In this document: piece by piece, positions 46,610 to 59,100 of the stretch
Position numbering within the stretch: position 1 is the first letter of the stretch
Layout of the letters: each line of letters opens with the position of its first letter
Assembly (NCBI RefSeq): GCF_025698545.1
Contig: NC_068565.1
Coordinates: 19,236,848 to 19,300,847, forward strand
DNA length: 64,000 nucleotides
Direction of reading: 5' to 3'
Origin: Gossypium raimondii
Lineage: Eukaryota > Streptophyta > Magnoliopsida > Malvales > Malvaceae
The notes under the pieces: model-generated
The model's database searches: none
The model's input: the letters and a program-made list of their open reading frames with translations, nothing else
What the model was told of the DNA's origin: nothing
Made by a program: the position numbers and the translations under genes

Positions 46610-48446
46610 TGTAACACGTAGGTTTGTACAAGTGTACACAGTCGTTATCAAGTAATAAATAAGTATCGAGTTATCGTCTCCACAGGGATTGTATTTGTGC
46701 TAAGTCACTTAATTTGTAAAATCATATTAATAATTTGGTAAATAAAAACACAATATAGTTGAAAAGTGGTGATTAAAATATATTAAACTAAATGCAATGA
46801 TCCCTAATGCAAATTATCCTAAGTATGCAAACTAAATGAAATATATTTTAGTAAAATTAAACACAATTTTGCAACAATTATAACATAAATAAACTAGGAC
46901 AATTACTTTAATTAAACTCAATTTATTATCAACATGTTTAATAACATTCAGAAAAAAATTCCATGGCAACTCGATCTTTCATGAGTTTGGAAACCATATT
47001 AGGTCCTTTCAGAATCTTTTACTTAGTAAATACGCATTTTACTGATGCTTATTTACTAAGGGTTTCTTATTATTCGTGTGAAGTAACAGGGACGTGTCAG
47101 GTTTGAAACAATTTAATCACACAAATCTAAAAACTATGCAGATAATAGAGCTTGGTCAGAGTTGTTATGCAACCTACAATTTAATCGGGTCAGGGTCTAA
47201 ATTGAGCATGCACATTTCAATTATGTGTTCATTAGCCGTCGTCTGGTCAGGATCGCTCAGCTAATTTAGGTGCATTCCAATTACGTATGAACGAAATACA
47301 GACTTGATTTTAATTGAAAACATGATCGATTGAGGCACAAACATTATAAGCATGAATCAAATAAATATTTTTTAATCAAAGCAATCATCCTAGCTTAAAT
47401 AAAATTAAGCTAACATTGTTGTAAAAAAGAACAAAGAACACATAGAAAACATCTTTAGATTAAATTAAAGAAAAGAAATATTAAACCCAATTCAGAGTGG
47501 CTGTCACCCAAGACTTTGACTGACGAGGCTCCTTCGCTTCTTTGCTTTGCTTCTTTGCTGATGGTTCTCCAAAGTGGCCGACCAAGGGTTCTTTAAGAGG
47601 CTAATTTTGCTAAAAATCCTTATGCAAGGATGATCATAGGCGTCAGGGGGAAAGATAGCTAAGAGAGTTGTGAGAGGAGAGAATGATGAATGAGTGAGGG
47701 ATGATTGAAAAGTAAGAAATGAGCTCTTATTTATAGGTGAGGCAAGGGAGCTAGTTTGCTAAAAATAGGAGTGTCCATCTTTTGAAGCTTCTTCCAAGGA
47801 TGGCCGGCCATGAATTGAGTAAATGTAGCTAATTCTGTTTGATTCTTGGTCAATTTGAGTGCCACCACAACTCAGGACTAAGACTCGGTCACCAACAAAT
47901 CTTCAGGAAAATCTCTGATTTCTTTAACTCTTCAAGGGCCTTGTGTAATTAAACCAAAAATTGATTTATGATCAACCATGTGCAGTCAAAAATTGGGTTG
48001 ACTTGGTCCCCAATTTGGACGGTTTTGCAATTAGAAGAAAACTCTCAGACCTGTCCAAAAATAGTAGATAGTTTAGAGGACCAAATAATATAATTTTAAC
48101 CACTTCAATTAATTAATTTACTTAATTAATTAAAACTCAATTTATTAATGAAATATTTAAAATGAAGTATTAAATATAACTTTATATTTTATTATTTAAT
48201 TTAATCATGCATGACCCACTTTATAGCTTAAAAATATAATATGCTCAAACTAATATAAAATAAGCCATTTATGCATGAAACCTATATAATAAATCATAAA
48301 ATCACATTTTAATAATTTTCATGTCCTAATTTCATATTGTCACATATTTCATTAATTTATTAAACAATTACTTGGTTTTAACAACAAATTTAAGTAAAAA
48401 GGTGATGAATTATATAGGAAAAATCCTATATATTTTTCAGTTTACA
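46610..48446 (-). mobile_element. Solo LTR of the M1 family inside M2
   Basis: 1837 bp from TGTAACACGTAGG to CAGTTTACA on the plus strand, flanked by TGTAT (46605-46609) and TGCAT (48447-48451), a 5-bp target duplication with one transition. It interrupts M2 between protease and RT: the codons on either side (SVCMH and KIILEDGE) join once it and one target copy are removed. No internal sequence remains, so it is a solo LTR. Confidence 0.85.
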
Positions 48447-49420
48447 TGCATGCATACAGACAAACTAATGCCACGAATATCGGCTATTGTCCATTCGATA
48501 GCCTTCTTGAATTGTTTCAACACTAGGATGAGTTTCTCTTCTTGCTCTTCGGTCAATTCTGCTGAAACAATCACAGGTAAAGTAGAAGCATTACCTAAAT
48601 AAACATATTTTAAATGTGAGGGAAGTACATTCAGTTCTAGTTTAGGTGGCTCCTCAATTAACGCTTTTGTTTGGGTATAATCCCTATTCTCTAACTTCAA
48701 ATACTCAAAGTGGGATTGCAGTTTAAATCCCCTTTGATTATCTTCTAGTAAAACTAAGTATTCATCCCCCTCTTCATCACTTGGAGGATCTAATGTCAAA
48801 ATTTTCTCCAATGGCTCCTCAACATAGTTGAGTTCCTTTTCCTTGATTAATTCCTCTAAATCGAATACTGCAAAATAATTATCAAGTGTGTTAGGAAATC
48901 GCATTGACTTAAAAACATTAAATGTTACATGATTGTTCTGAACATGCATAGTAAGCTCGGCCTTCTGCATATCGATAGGGTCCTTCCAGTTGCTAGAAAA
49001 GGCCTTCCTAAGATGATTGGCACCTCTTTATCTACTTCAAAGTCTAGAATAACAAAGTCAGTAGGAAAAATAAATTTATCTACACGTACCAATACATCCT
49101 CGATTTTTCCTTCTGGATGTGCCAATGATCGATCTACTAATTCAAATGTAACCATAGTAAGTCTAACTTCACCTATCCTCAACTTTCTAAGTATGGACAT
49201 GGGCATTAAGTTGATGCTTGCACCCAAGTCGCATAGTGCCTTACCACAATAAGTTGCTCCAATGTTATAAGGTATGGTAAAACATCCAAGATCTTTCAAC
49301 TTTGGGGGTAGTTTGTCTTGAAGATATGCACTGCATTCATTCATCAGGGCTACCGTCTCAAATTCTCCTAGTCTTTGTTTCTTAGACAGGATATCCTTAT
49401 GAATTTCATGTAATTCAGCA
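48447..49420 (-). pseudogene. M2 protease and start of RT
   Basis: The 49344-48925 frame carries a complete protease motif set: KALCDLGASINLMPMS with the active-site Asp, VDKFIFPTDFVILDFEVD and GRPFLATGRTL. A frameshift near 48970 leads into 48970-48447 (HVTFNVFKSMRFP, then LKYVYLGNASTLPVIVSAEL), which is the linker and RT N-terminus up to the solo LTR. Confidence 0.85.
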
Positions 49421-51209
49421 TTTTTTCAAGTGTTTCTACCAACGAAATGTTGATATAAATTTGCTTGAGTACGTTTAGAAACTTCTTGAATTGGACTTCC
49501 TATTTCTGCTTTTGAAGTATTTAAGGGTAAGGTGGTGGAGGCTTCTTTACTTTAACTGGTTGATTCATCTTCTGTGGCAATTCTGCATCTAACGAAGTTG
49601 TTAGTTTATCCAAATTAACTGGTTCAAAAGTTACCTTATCAAATTTTGCAGATTCTGGTTCTGGTGAAACTAGAATTTCAACACTCGGTTGAACTTCCAC
49701 TGAGTCTTGAGCATCAACTGGCTTCTCTTCAACTTTGACAGTGTTCGACTCTAATATCTTTGCGCTCATCAATGTCAATGCTTTACAATACTCTTTCCCC
49801 AGATTTCTCAGATTCTCCGTATCACTAGGCAAAGCACCTTGTGGATGATTTCTAAGTTCAATGGCAAGCTGACCCATTTGGTTTTCCAAGTTTTTTAATT
49901 TGGCTGCTTGGCTTTGGATTAATGCATCATTTTTGGCTATGTATGCCTTCAATAAGTTTTCTAAGCCATTGGAAGTTTCAGCTTGAGGTTACTTCTGAAC
50001 TTGCTGGGTAAAAATAGGTGGCTGGGTCAGTCTAGGTTGGGCATAAGTATTACTGGTTTCAGCCCATTGGCTACTCCAAGAGAAATTAAGGTGGTTTCGC
50101 CAAGATGGGTTGTAAAAATTGGATTGCAGTCCTTGCCTTCCTCGATTCTAGTTCTGATTACCCATGTAATATGTGGATTCTGGGTTTGATGTACATTCTT
50201 CGAACAAATGTCCTTCCCCACTATAAACACTGGCTATATTTTCAAAGAGATTAGGTGGCTGAGCTGCAAAACTATTAAACCCATTAGTGGTAAAATTTTT
50301 AAGCATTGAAGAAATCGAAGATACCTGAGATGCGAGTGAAGTGAGTGGATCCACTTCGTGTATTCCAGCGACTCGTTTTCAGGACACTGCTTAATTGGTT
50401 GGCCGTTGATAATTGTTGCTGGCAATTCTCTAAATTATTTCATAAGCCTCGTTATAAGACTTAGAAAGGAGAGCATTATTAGTAGAAGTGTCCACTACCA
50501 TCCTTGTGTGAGCGTTGAGATCGTTATAGAACATCTCAAGTTGGATGCAATGAGGGATTCCGTGATGAGGGCACTTCCGTAATAATTTTTTGTACCTTTC
50601 TCATGCCTCATACAAGGACTCATCATCCATTTGTTGGAAAGGAGTGATCTCGTTCCTCAACTTAGCATTCTTGCTAGGCGGGAAATACTTCATTAGGAAT
50701 CTTTCTGCTAACTCTTACCATGTTGAAATGGAATTTGGTGGCAATGAATTCAACCAAGCTCGAGCTTTGTCCCTTAGCGAATATGGGAAAAGCTTTAATC
50801 GTAAAGTATCTTCGGGTACTCCGGCTAACTTGAAAAAATCGCTTACCTCCATAAACGGTCTTAAGTGAATATGAGGATCTTCGGTAGGCATTCTACTGAA
50901 TTGGCCCACTGTTTGAAGCATCTGGAACATGACTGGTTTTAGCTCAAATTGTTGTGCCTCGATTTTGGGTCTCCTAATACCCGGATTAAGATCATGAAAC
51001 ACTGGCACGGCATACTGTCTTAAAGCTCTATCCCTATCATCAGCAATAAGGATAGGATTTTGAGCAGGGTTTGTTTCGTTTCCTTGATTCAAATTTTCGA
51101 AGTTCATCTCTTCGGTCCTTCTCTAACTTGCTTGTCTTCTTCATTGTCAAAAAGTTTTTTCAATCTCAGGGTCTATGGGGAGTAAATCGATAATTCGATC
51201 AATACTCAT
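49421..51209 (-). pseudogene. M2 gag
   Basis: ATG at 51209 (MSIDRIIDLLPIDPE). Blocks at 51107-50715 (QFELKPVMFQMLQTV, DTLRLKLFPYSLRDKARAWL), a knuckle at about 50225-50180 (CTSNPESTYYMGN region) and 49952-49521 (NDALIQSQAAKLKNLENQMG, then a Pro-rich PPPPYP end). Several stops and shifts. This copy shows what M1 gag looked like before F1-B inserted. Confidence 0.85.
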
Positions 51210-51315
51210 AAACCTCTAAAACAACACAGAAAAAAGCTAATTAAGTTAAAATTGAACTGAAAAATAAACCAAAATGCAGAATTCAAAAATTCACAAATAA
51301 TGACTTTTAAAACAG

Positions 51316-51333
51316 TCTCAGGCAACAACGTCA
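51316..51333 (-). other. Primer-binding site of M2, degenerate
   Basis: Minus-strand TGACGTTGTTGCCTGAGA lies six bases inside the LTR end, a mutated TGGCGCC-type site. Confidence 0.65.
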
Positions 51334-51339
51334 AAAACT

Positions 51340-53266
51340 TGGAACGATGGAAATGTGCAAGTGTACACAATCACAACAAGTAATAAAGTGACAAGTAGTA
51401 AAGTGACAAGTAAATGTCGAGTTATCATACCCACAGGGACTGTGAAAAGAATTATTTATGAATGAATTTAAAAACACTTTGGTGAAGAAAAATATTTTAA
51501 TTTGAGGAGGTGATTAAAAACTAAGATTTTTAACTAAGTAAAATAAATAAAGAGAAAATAAAAGTTCCAATGCACGATTTCAAAAGATGATTTTAATCAA
51601 GATAACATAATTGTGTTAGGTTAATTAGATTTCTTAACTTAGAATTACTAAACTCATGTTCATGTTGTTACGAATAAATTCACAGCAACTTGGTAATTTG
51701 CTAACTTATGAACATACTCACCTACCAAAATCCATTTATCTTTTGACTATATCTCTATGTCAATTCAACCGATCAAACAAATTTTAATAAGCAAATGCGT
51801 TAATACACATACATACTTATGAAATTAAAAATAATCTCTTGTACATATCTCTATGCCAATTCAAACAATTAATTCAATCTCATAAGCACATAAAATATTA
51901 CGTGAGGTAACAATGTATTCCTACCTTGAAACAGTTTAATCACAATAATCTTGCAATTTATGCAAGGCTAATGTATCGTTAGATACCATTGCTAATTTAA
52001 CCCTCAGCTACCTTAGATGATTAAACATGCATTGATTAAGTATCGTTTCAATTAATTACAATTCCAATCCGTTTAAATAATTAATTCATTAGTTACCTTA
52101 AAATTGTAATGCAGGAATAACTTAGTCATGGTTTTACTTAATCAAACATCTTACCAAGGCCTATAACAACACAAACACAATTTTAATAAATTAAGTGGAC
52201 AAAATGCAATCAACCTAACACAAATTAAATTTAAGCCATATTAATTAAATTAAACATATCAACATCACAAGTATTCATAGACATGTTCATAACAACAACA
52301 ATAAAATTAAAAGGATAAGGAACAAGAATCAAATCTGATGTTTCTCCGAGGCTTGACTAAGTTGCTCCGCTCCTCCTTCTCCGCTTGTTCTTATTGAACC
52401 GAGACTTCCACGAACACTTGAATTTTGCTCCAAATGGTGGTTTAAGGACTCATTTTCAAAAGGTGAAATCGGCAAGGGAATGAGGAAGAAAATGAAGAAC
52501 AACAGAAAGGGATTGAAGAGAGAAAGTGAGAGAGAGGTGAAAGGATGAAAGGTTTTTGAGATGTGTTTCAAATGAGCAGCCAAGGGGGGTTCTTATAGGT
52601 TGAGCTAAAAATAGAAAAATCAGCAGTCATAGAGTCCCCCATGGCCGGCCACACATGTGGCAAGTTTGAAGCTTTCAAACTTGCTATTTTAAGATAAGGG
52701 CAAATCTAGAAAGGCATGAATAGTGGAGGGGTTTGAATGCAAATTCAAGGAGTCTTCAAGGGCTATTTTTCAAGCCAAATAATCAGCCAAACAAGCTGAT
52801 TGGGTCAGCATGTGGGACGGTTTTGGGCTATCCAGTGCTCGGTCGGATCGGTTTTCTCGGTTCAGCTCAACTAGGTCTCTTTTCATAATTAATTAATAAT
52901 AATTTATTTAACCCAAAATAATTTGGATTAAAATTAAAATTAATTATATTATGAATTAATATTCATAATTTGGACCGTATTCGACTGAAAAATTAAGTCA
53001 CCTTGATGCTTCAAAAATCGTTTCTCGGTTTTGCGCTTCTAGCAATGTCTGCGGAGCCAATTTTCGCCATTTGTATGAATCTGTTGAAAATGATCAAAAT
53101 TAATTAAAATTTATTATAGAATTAATTAAAATTCAACATGTTAATAATTTAAGTACAATTTAATTATTTTATAATTATTATATATTTTTCAACAAGAATT
53201 ACTACGAATTTGCATGAATTTGAGTTAAAAAGGGCATGAAAAAGTGTGTATATTTTTGTGTTTCCA
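51340..53266 (-). repeat. 5' LTR of M2
   Basis: About 1927 bp, reading on the plus strand TGGAACGATGG to TGTGTTTCCA. It shares the terminal cacttgcacatttccatcg-like end and overall layout with the M1 LTR but is clearly diverged. The outer end is inferred from alignment with the solo LTR. Confidence 0.75.
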
Positions 53267-53413
53267 GTCCTATTTTTAAATTTAGAGGTATTTAAAACAA
53301 ATTTTTAAAAATTTATTTAATTTTGTAAAAACTATAATTGAAAAAATATTAATTGAAACATTAGAGCACATTTTCTATGTTTACGATCTTCTGCATTGTG
53401 TCCTTAGTGTCTC
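53267..53413. other. AT-rich junction with a partial LINE duplication
   Basis: Short AT-rich stretch, then attgaaacattagagcaca at about 53353, which is repeated as cttgaaacattggagcaca at about 53419. The first copy is a broken duplicate of the LINE zinc-binding motif. Confidence 0.5.
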
Positions 53414-54645
53414 ACTTCGCTTGAAACATTGGAGCACATTTTTCGTGATTGTCCTTCGGTTGCTGGGGTTTGGGACGACCTGCAAATCATATGGCCTAAT
53501 GATTTCTCTGAAATATCATCCCAGGACTGGTTTTATTATGTTTTGGTTGTTTCTAATATTACTTTTTCTAGGCAAGCGGTGTGTGTTATGGTATAAATGG
53601 CATGCCAAAAATTAGCAGGTACATGCTAATGCTATTGTTCGAGTCTAGAATATTGTTCACAAGGTCATCTCCTATATCATGGAATTGGATGTGGTGCAAG
53701 AGAGATTACTAGTTGCCTTATTGAGGTTGAGCGCTAGAGGCCTTCGGAAGGCACTATGTTGAAGGTGAATTTTGATGCTGCCTCCAATGCGAATTCCATG
53801 TTGTCCTGCGCGGGAATAGTAATTAGGGATAATTTGGGCAGAGTTTTCGGATCACAATCGGTGCCCACCACGTACATACCTACAGCTTTTGTAGCAAAGG
53901 CTTTGGCATGCTCTCACACCGTTCATTTGGCTTTGGAATTCGGTCTGCAGGAGGTGACTATTGAGGGTGATCCGCTCACTGTTATTCGCAAAGTTCGTTC
54001 CCCTCTGTACGATGCATTGTCCATTGGAGCTTACATCCAAAATGTGAAAGCGGTGGCTCCATTGTTTCACCGCTGTTTTTTTACTATGCCTCTCGTGACG
54101 GTAACACTGTGGCTTATCTCCTAGCTATAATGGGGTTGTAATGTGGTGGATGTTCTTACTTGAGCGGTGTTGTGCCCGAATATGCTTCACTAGCGGTGGA
54201 TCGGGACTGTCAGGCTATAGGGGTGAACGAGCATGGTGGCAAATTCGATTTTGTGTAGATCTGGTTCTTCAAGATGGGTCTTTGGTTGGGGGGAAGTTCC
54301 AGGGTTTGTTGGTTTGGTTGAGGGAAGGGGACGTGTTTGCTTGGCCTTCGAGGAATCTGCATATCTGAGTTGCTTGGTGGATTTTGTACGACTGGCCGTT
54401 ATTGGAGTTTGTTGATTCTTGCTCTCCGCTCTAGCTGTCAATCGAGCTTGGTGCCGTTCAGCCTAACTTTAGTTGCTAAATACCAGAGCGTTTTTGGAAG
54501 TTAGCTCCTTTTAGGGTTTGGAGATGCATTTCTTGTTTGGCTTGGGAGCTATTCGAACTAGGGTTTCTTTTGGATTTTGTTTCTCTGTTCAAACATTTGT
54601 TTGTCCTGATTGCCTTCTTTAATAAATGGCCCAATTTCCTTAAAA
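53414..54645 (+). pseudogene. 3' end of an L1-type LINE: zinc-binding and RNase H domains
   Basis: One frame from 53414 to 54124 has one clear stop (TAA at about 53594). First comes the RT zinc-binding motif (SLETLEHIFRDCPSVAGVW), then an RNase H-like domain in 53756-54124 (KVNFDAAS, AGIVIRDNLGRV, VTIEGDPLTVIRK). The position that normally holds the catalytic Glu (AxEAxAC) reads Lys (AKALAC). The frame is lost near the C-terminus (about 54085). A 3' UTR follows to aataaatggcccaatttcct and a short A run at about 54640. It is strongly 5'-truncated, as LINE insertions usually are. Confidence 0.78.
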
Positions 54646-55427
54646 AATTTATTACTCTAACCCAAACCAAAAATAAACCCATAAAAATATATTTTCCAAA
54701 CTCAAGCCCAAGTTTAAAACTAAATCCAAACTCGATTAATATTATACAAAATCCTAGTTCCTAAAAATTAGACATACCACCATGATTTTCTAATTTGTAA
54801 TTTTATTAAACATATTTTGGTTCGGATTGCGTAATAAGCAACTATAATTTGTAAACTTACTAAACCGATCAACAAATGATTCAGTGTAATTCTATTTCTA
54901 AGTCTGAGAAAATAATTAATCAATTTCCGTTCTTTTCAATGATTAACCACAACAACAACAACAACAATAATAATAATAATAAAACTCAAACACTGGCCTG
55001 GCATTATAGAAATGATAAGTACACAAATTTCCAGAATAAATAAATATGTAAATTTAAGAATCATGGTAAGAAAACCATTAAGATGGAATCACAGTAGTGT
55101 TTAAGAGTGCAAGAACAAGATTTACAAAGATGAGCAAAATACCTTCCAACCCAAATGGCAGATCAATTAGTACCAAAATTGAACCAGCAACAACATTAAA
55201 CAAAAAATTACCTGCTCTCAACTTCTTGAAGCATTGCATGCTGCAAGGAGTAAGATGCATTAATGGACACCATTCTCATCACTAAAACAAGCTTTTTCAG
55301 ATGCCAGAAAAAATTATTAAGATACATTTTTCCCTTTCTTTTCTGATCAAGTAGTTTCTACTGAGAAGAAGGCTGAAGGTCTAAACCAAGCTCTTTGAGT
55401 AGCTAACATTGAGGTCAACTGCAAAAT
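54646..55427. other. Intergenic region downstream of the Dicer-like gene
   Basis: AT-rich, with a CAA/AAT simple repeat at about 54950-54985. It should contain the 3' UTR and poly(A) site of the minus-strand Dicer-like gene; I cannot fix the site. No other gene seen. Confidence 0.6.
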
Positions 55428-56149
55428 CTAGCAAAAATTGGCTAGCTTTAGGGACTTCAAAATTTCTTTGGAAGCCAGTTTCTTGGCCATCTTCTTATCA
55501 CAAGCTGTTGATGTGTGCTTTAATACCTCGCCATTTGCTTCAACCTCTATGGTAACAGAAGAAACCCCATTGCCATGTGAAACAATGGGTTTTCTTTGTT
55601 CATAATGCTTCTTTTGACAGAGTTCATTCAACTCCTTCACGGGGTGAACCGTCATAGTCTCTAGAGTAATCAGGGGCTCCAACAGTGGCCTGATACTCCG
55701 GAATACAGTTTCCTTGTTGTATCCTGAATCAACAAATATAGCCCCAGCAATTGACTCCATCACATCACCCAGTACCTGCATTAACAATGATATTTGGATA
55801 ATTTAAGAAACATTGAAAATGATTTATGTGCTGAGCAATAATGACAAAAATAAAGCTTTTAATAACAAACCTTGGGGAAAGATTTTTCAGATTCCCAACC
55901 GAAAGTGCAATCCAACGATAATTCCTGAAAACTTTCAACAGTTTCTTTTATATGCTTGTAAAGCTTCTGTGAACTTTGGAGAATGTGCTTATGCAATCCA
56001 GCCTTGACAGCTGATAATGCATAGCAATTGTTGTTAACAGATGCTGACCTCAGATCCGTTAATAATCCTGGTGAGATCCCAGGATATTTATTATATAAAT
56101 GCCGAGTGATAAGATAATCTAAAACGGAGTCCCCTAGAAATTCCAGCCG
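55428..56149 (-). other. DCL2: DCL2 RNase IIIb signature and C-terminal dsRBD
   Basis: Exon 56149-55871 has [19 protein letters not shown]. The last exon starts with [17 protein letters not shown], completing the acidic set, then a single dsRBD with [20 protein letters not shown] and a stop at 55428. One C-terminal dsRBD fits DCL2. Confidence 0.92.
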
Positions 56150-59100
56150 CTGCACAAAAAAGAATTAATTATGGTCAATTTAAAACTAAAAGAGAAAATG
56201 GAACTTATGGCATAGAATAATAAGATATTAAGATACAACTAATTAAAAATATATATATTGCACTGTTAATATGTCATCTGCATAGCAGATTATCACCGGA
56301 CTCACCTGATAACATCCTGGAATTTCAGCAAGCATGTAAGAACCATGTGTTAGTGCTTCCACTAACAAAGAAGGGTCCTGGAATGAATAGTTAAGAAGAG
56401 ACTCTAAATGTTGGACATTAACAATCTTTTCAGCCTGCACTTCGAAATGTCTTTCGTATGGTATATTTCTAAAATCAATAGTTATACCAATCCAATTCAT
56501 AAATAATAATGCAGCTACTTCACCTCCCGTGCTAAGGTATGCACCAATAAGAGCCTCAACAACATCAGCAACCTTCTTACTCTTCAGCTTCCTTCTCCCA
56601 CTAACGTATATTTTTCTTGTATTTAATTTCTCCTCATTTAATGTATGTCTTCCACAATTATAACCAGGAACCATCCAACCTTTGGGATCGAAAGGCTCAT
56701 CACGGATAAATCCCTGCAGTGTTTGGAAGCGTATTAAAGAGGGAACTGACCACATAAGGCATAAAACCACCCTAAGGATAACATGATTGGATAAATTAAA
56801 TAAATGTCTAAAAGAAAATTTACCGGAAGTTTCTTGTCACATCCCAGCATGCAAAGGGTTGTATTTGAAATCATTTTGTCCTTCCTAATACTAAGAAGGC
56901 CCTCATGATGATTCTGATGTTTTTTGAATAGCTGTTGACAAACAGCATACTTCAAAAAAGAATCACCAAGAGTCTCCAGTGATTCTAAATGAAAACTTTC
57001 CAGGCACTTTTTTGTGGTAATTGCCTCCAAAACCTACCAAGAATAGTTGAGCCAAGTTCAACTAAAGAGGAAGACAACAATTTTCTGTAAAGCATAGGCT
57101 GTTCTAGAAAGAGGAATTCAAAAGTATGCTAGCTCACCTTCATGGTTGGAATAGCAACATCATGCACACAATGATCGAGAAGCATCTTTTTCAAGATGGT
57201 AGCAAGGAGTAAAGATTCGAGTCGATGCATGATTGATGGAAGAAATGTGAAAGAATAAAATGTGCTAATCGATATGGGAGACATTATTACATCACAAAGC
57301 TCAGGAGGCAATTCTACAAATGCGTTACTGGATTCTGCAAAATAAATAAAAGCAAATTAAAAATAAAATGAACTGAACTGAACTTAACACTTGATAATTA
57401 AAAAAGATGAAAAGTGCATGCATTCTTCGAAGGACAAAACCACCCAAATATTATGAACTATCTTACTTTCTCTAACAAAAAAAAAAAAAAAAACCTCCAA
57501 TATGAAAACTAGGTCTTCGTTGTTGAATTCATTCACAAAAATCATCTAAAGCTATCATTCCTAATCTCTAGAAGACGAGAAATGATAAGAAACAAACATG
57601 CCTTTCTCTTTCTGTTTTTTGCACCTTTGAATGTGCTTTTGCACGGGGAAAATGTGTCGCCCAGCAAGGAAAGAGACTCGACTAAAACATAAATGGATAC
57701 CATGTCTGTAATGTCACATGAGAATTGGGTTACTAACAAGAAACATAAGTATCACATGTTCCACATTAGTTCTTTGCAAAATTACCAAAAAATGCTTACC
57801 GCTGTTCATAATATTCCTTGTAGGTCATTACTCCTCCATCACTCAGTGTCAAAAGTGAATTTGCATTTATATTATTTAAAAGACCGTCAATAATATATGT
57901 GCGACCATTATGAGGAGTAGAGACCAACGAATTTTTTATCATGCAAGTGCACACCAGACCACTTTTGGTCTGTATCATGCCAGCATTGCAGTTCACATGA
58001 TTCTTCCAGACCTTCTCATAAGAAAATAAGATGGAAGAAATTGACAACCAATCAATCACGGGATTTTGGCCCATGTAATTTGATGGGAGAAGAAGATAAT
58101 CGATTTCAGAATTGTTCCCTGACGTAAGGTCAGATAACTCTGTCAACTTTTCTGCTTTATGATCCATAAGAACTCGAAAAAGAGCAATCTGAAACCTTCT
58201 ACACAAGATAACCTACCAACATGAAAAGGCGCAAGGAGTGAAAAGTTAAAATATGAATGCATTACAATATATTTTCAATTTTTACCACCTTAGAGCAATA
58301 ATAAAATTAAAAATAAAAATAAGATATAGTACCTGGTCAGAACTAAGACGTATCAGTCCAATATATTTCAAGTTAACTGTCAGAGTGCCCCTATCAACTT
58401 CTAACTCAATACCCACACTTTTTGCTTCCATTTCAAGCTGACTCCTGACAAGGAGTATGATGTTTTGAACAGGAAACTCATAACCAAAGTTCTGCTTCAA
58501 CTCCATTAAGTAGCAGTAGTATTTTGTCATGGACTCCTGTGAATCTTGATTCACCAGTTCAGGTGGAAAAAAAATCGGTTGATCATCATTATAGGATTCC
58601 TTTCCTACAAATCAAATAATTAAATAAAATAGAGGAAAATCATATACTTGTTTTAACAACTTTAAATATCTTGAAATTACATACATAAGTCATTGAAGAT
58701 AAAGAAAGTAAAGTCATCCATTATTATTACCAATTTCTTCAGCATCATTTTCTTCCACAACAATATCAGGCACAAGATTATCTGTCAAAGCACCAATTTG
58801 ATGGAGTTGCTTGCATGCTTCAAAGCATGCCTTCTGCTTTAGGCTTTTAAAGTTACCCTTAACACAAACAGTTCGTATAGGGGAACTCTTGGGTAGATGG
58901 AGGGTGCAAACCCCCATTTGCTTGTCTATGATACACCTCGGAGTACATTTAAAATACCTAGAGAGAACAAACAAACATTGGAAAGAAGTCAAAGCATTAA
59001 GCCATGGACATAATGATAATAAGACCCTAACTAAATAAAAAGAAGAAACAAGTTACTAAATTTTAATAGAATGTGCAATAACCAATGCTAATAATCACTA

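Larger units (their letters stand above)
44955..53266 (-). mobile_element. M2: second Athila-type Gypsy element, truncated in integrase
   Basis: Minus-strand order from right: 5' LTR 51340-53266, PBS, gag, protease, RT (interrupted by a solo LTR at 46610-48446), RNase H and the start of integrase, where it is cut off at about 44955 (FWPTLFKD region). The rest of integrase and the 3' LTR are absent from the window. Confidence 0.87.

Noticed and set aside
54141..54441. Small frames of 60-83 codons on both strands after the LINE RNase H
   Set aside because: They lie in the LINE 3' untranslated region and show no domain.
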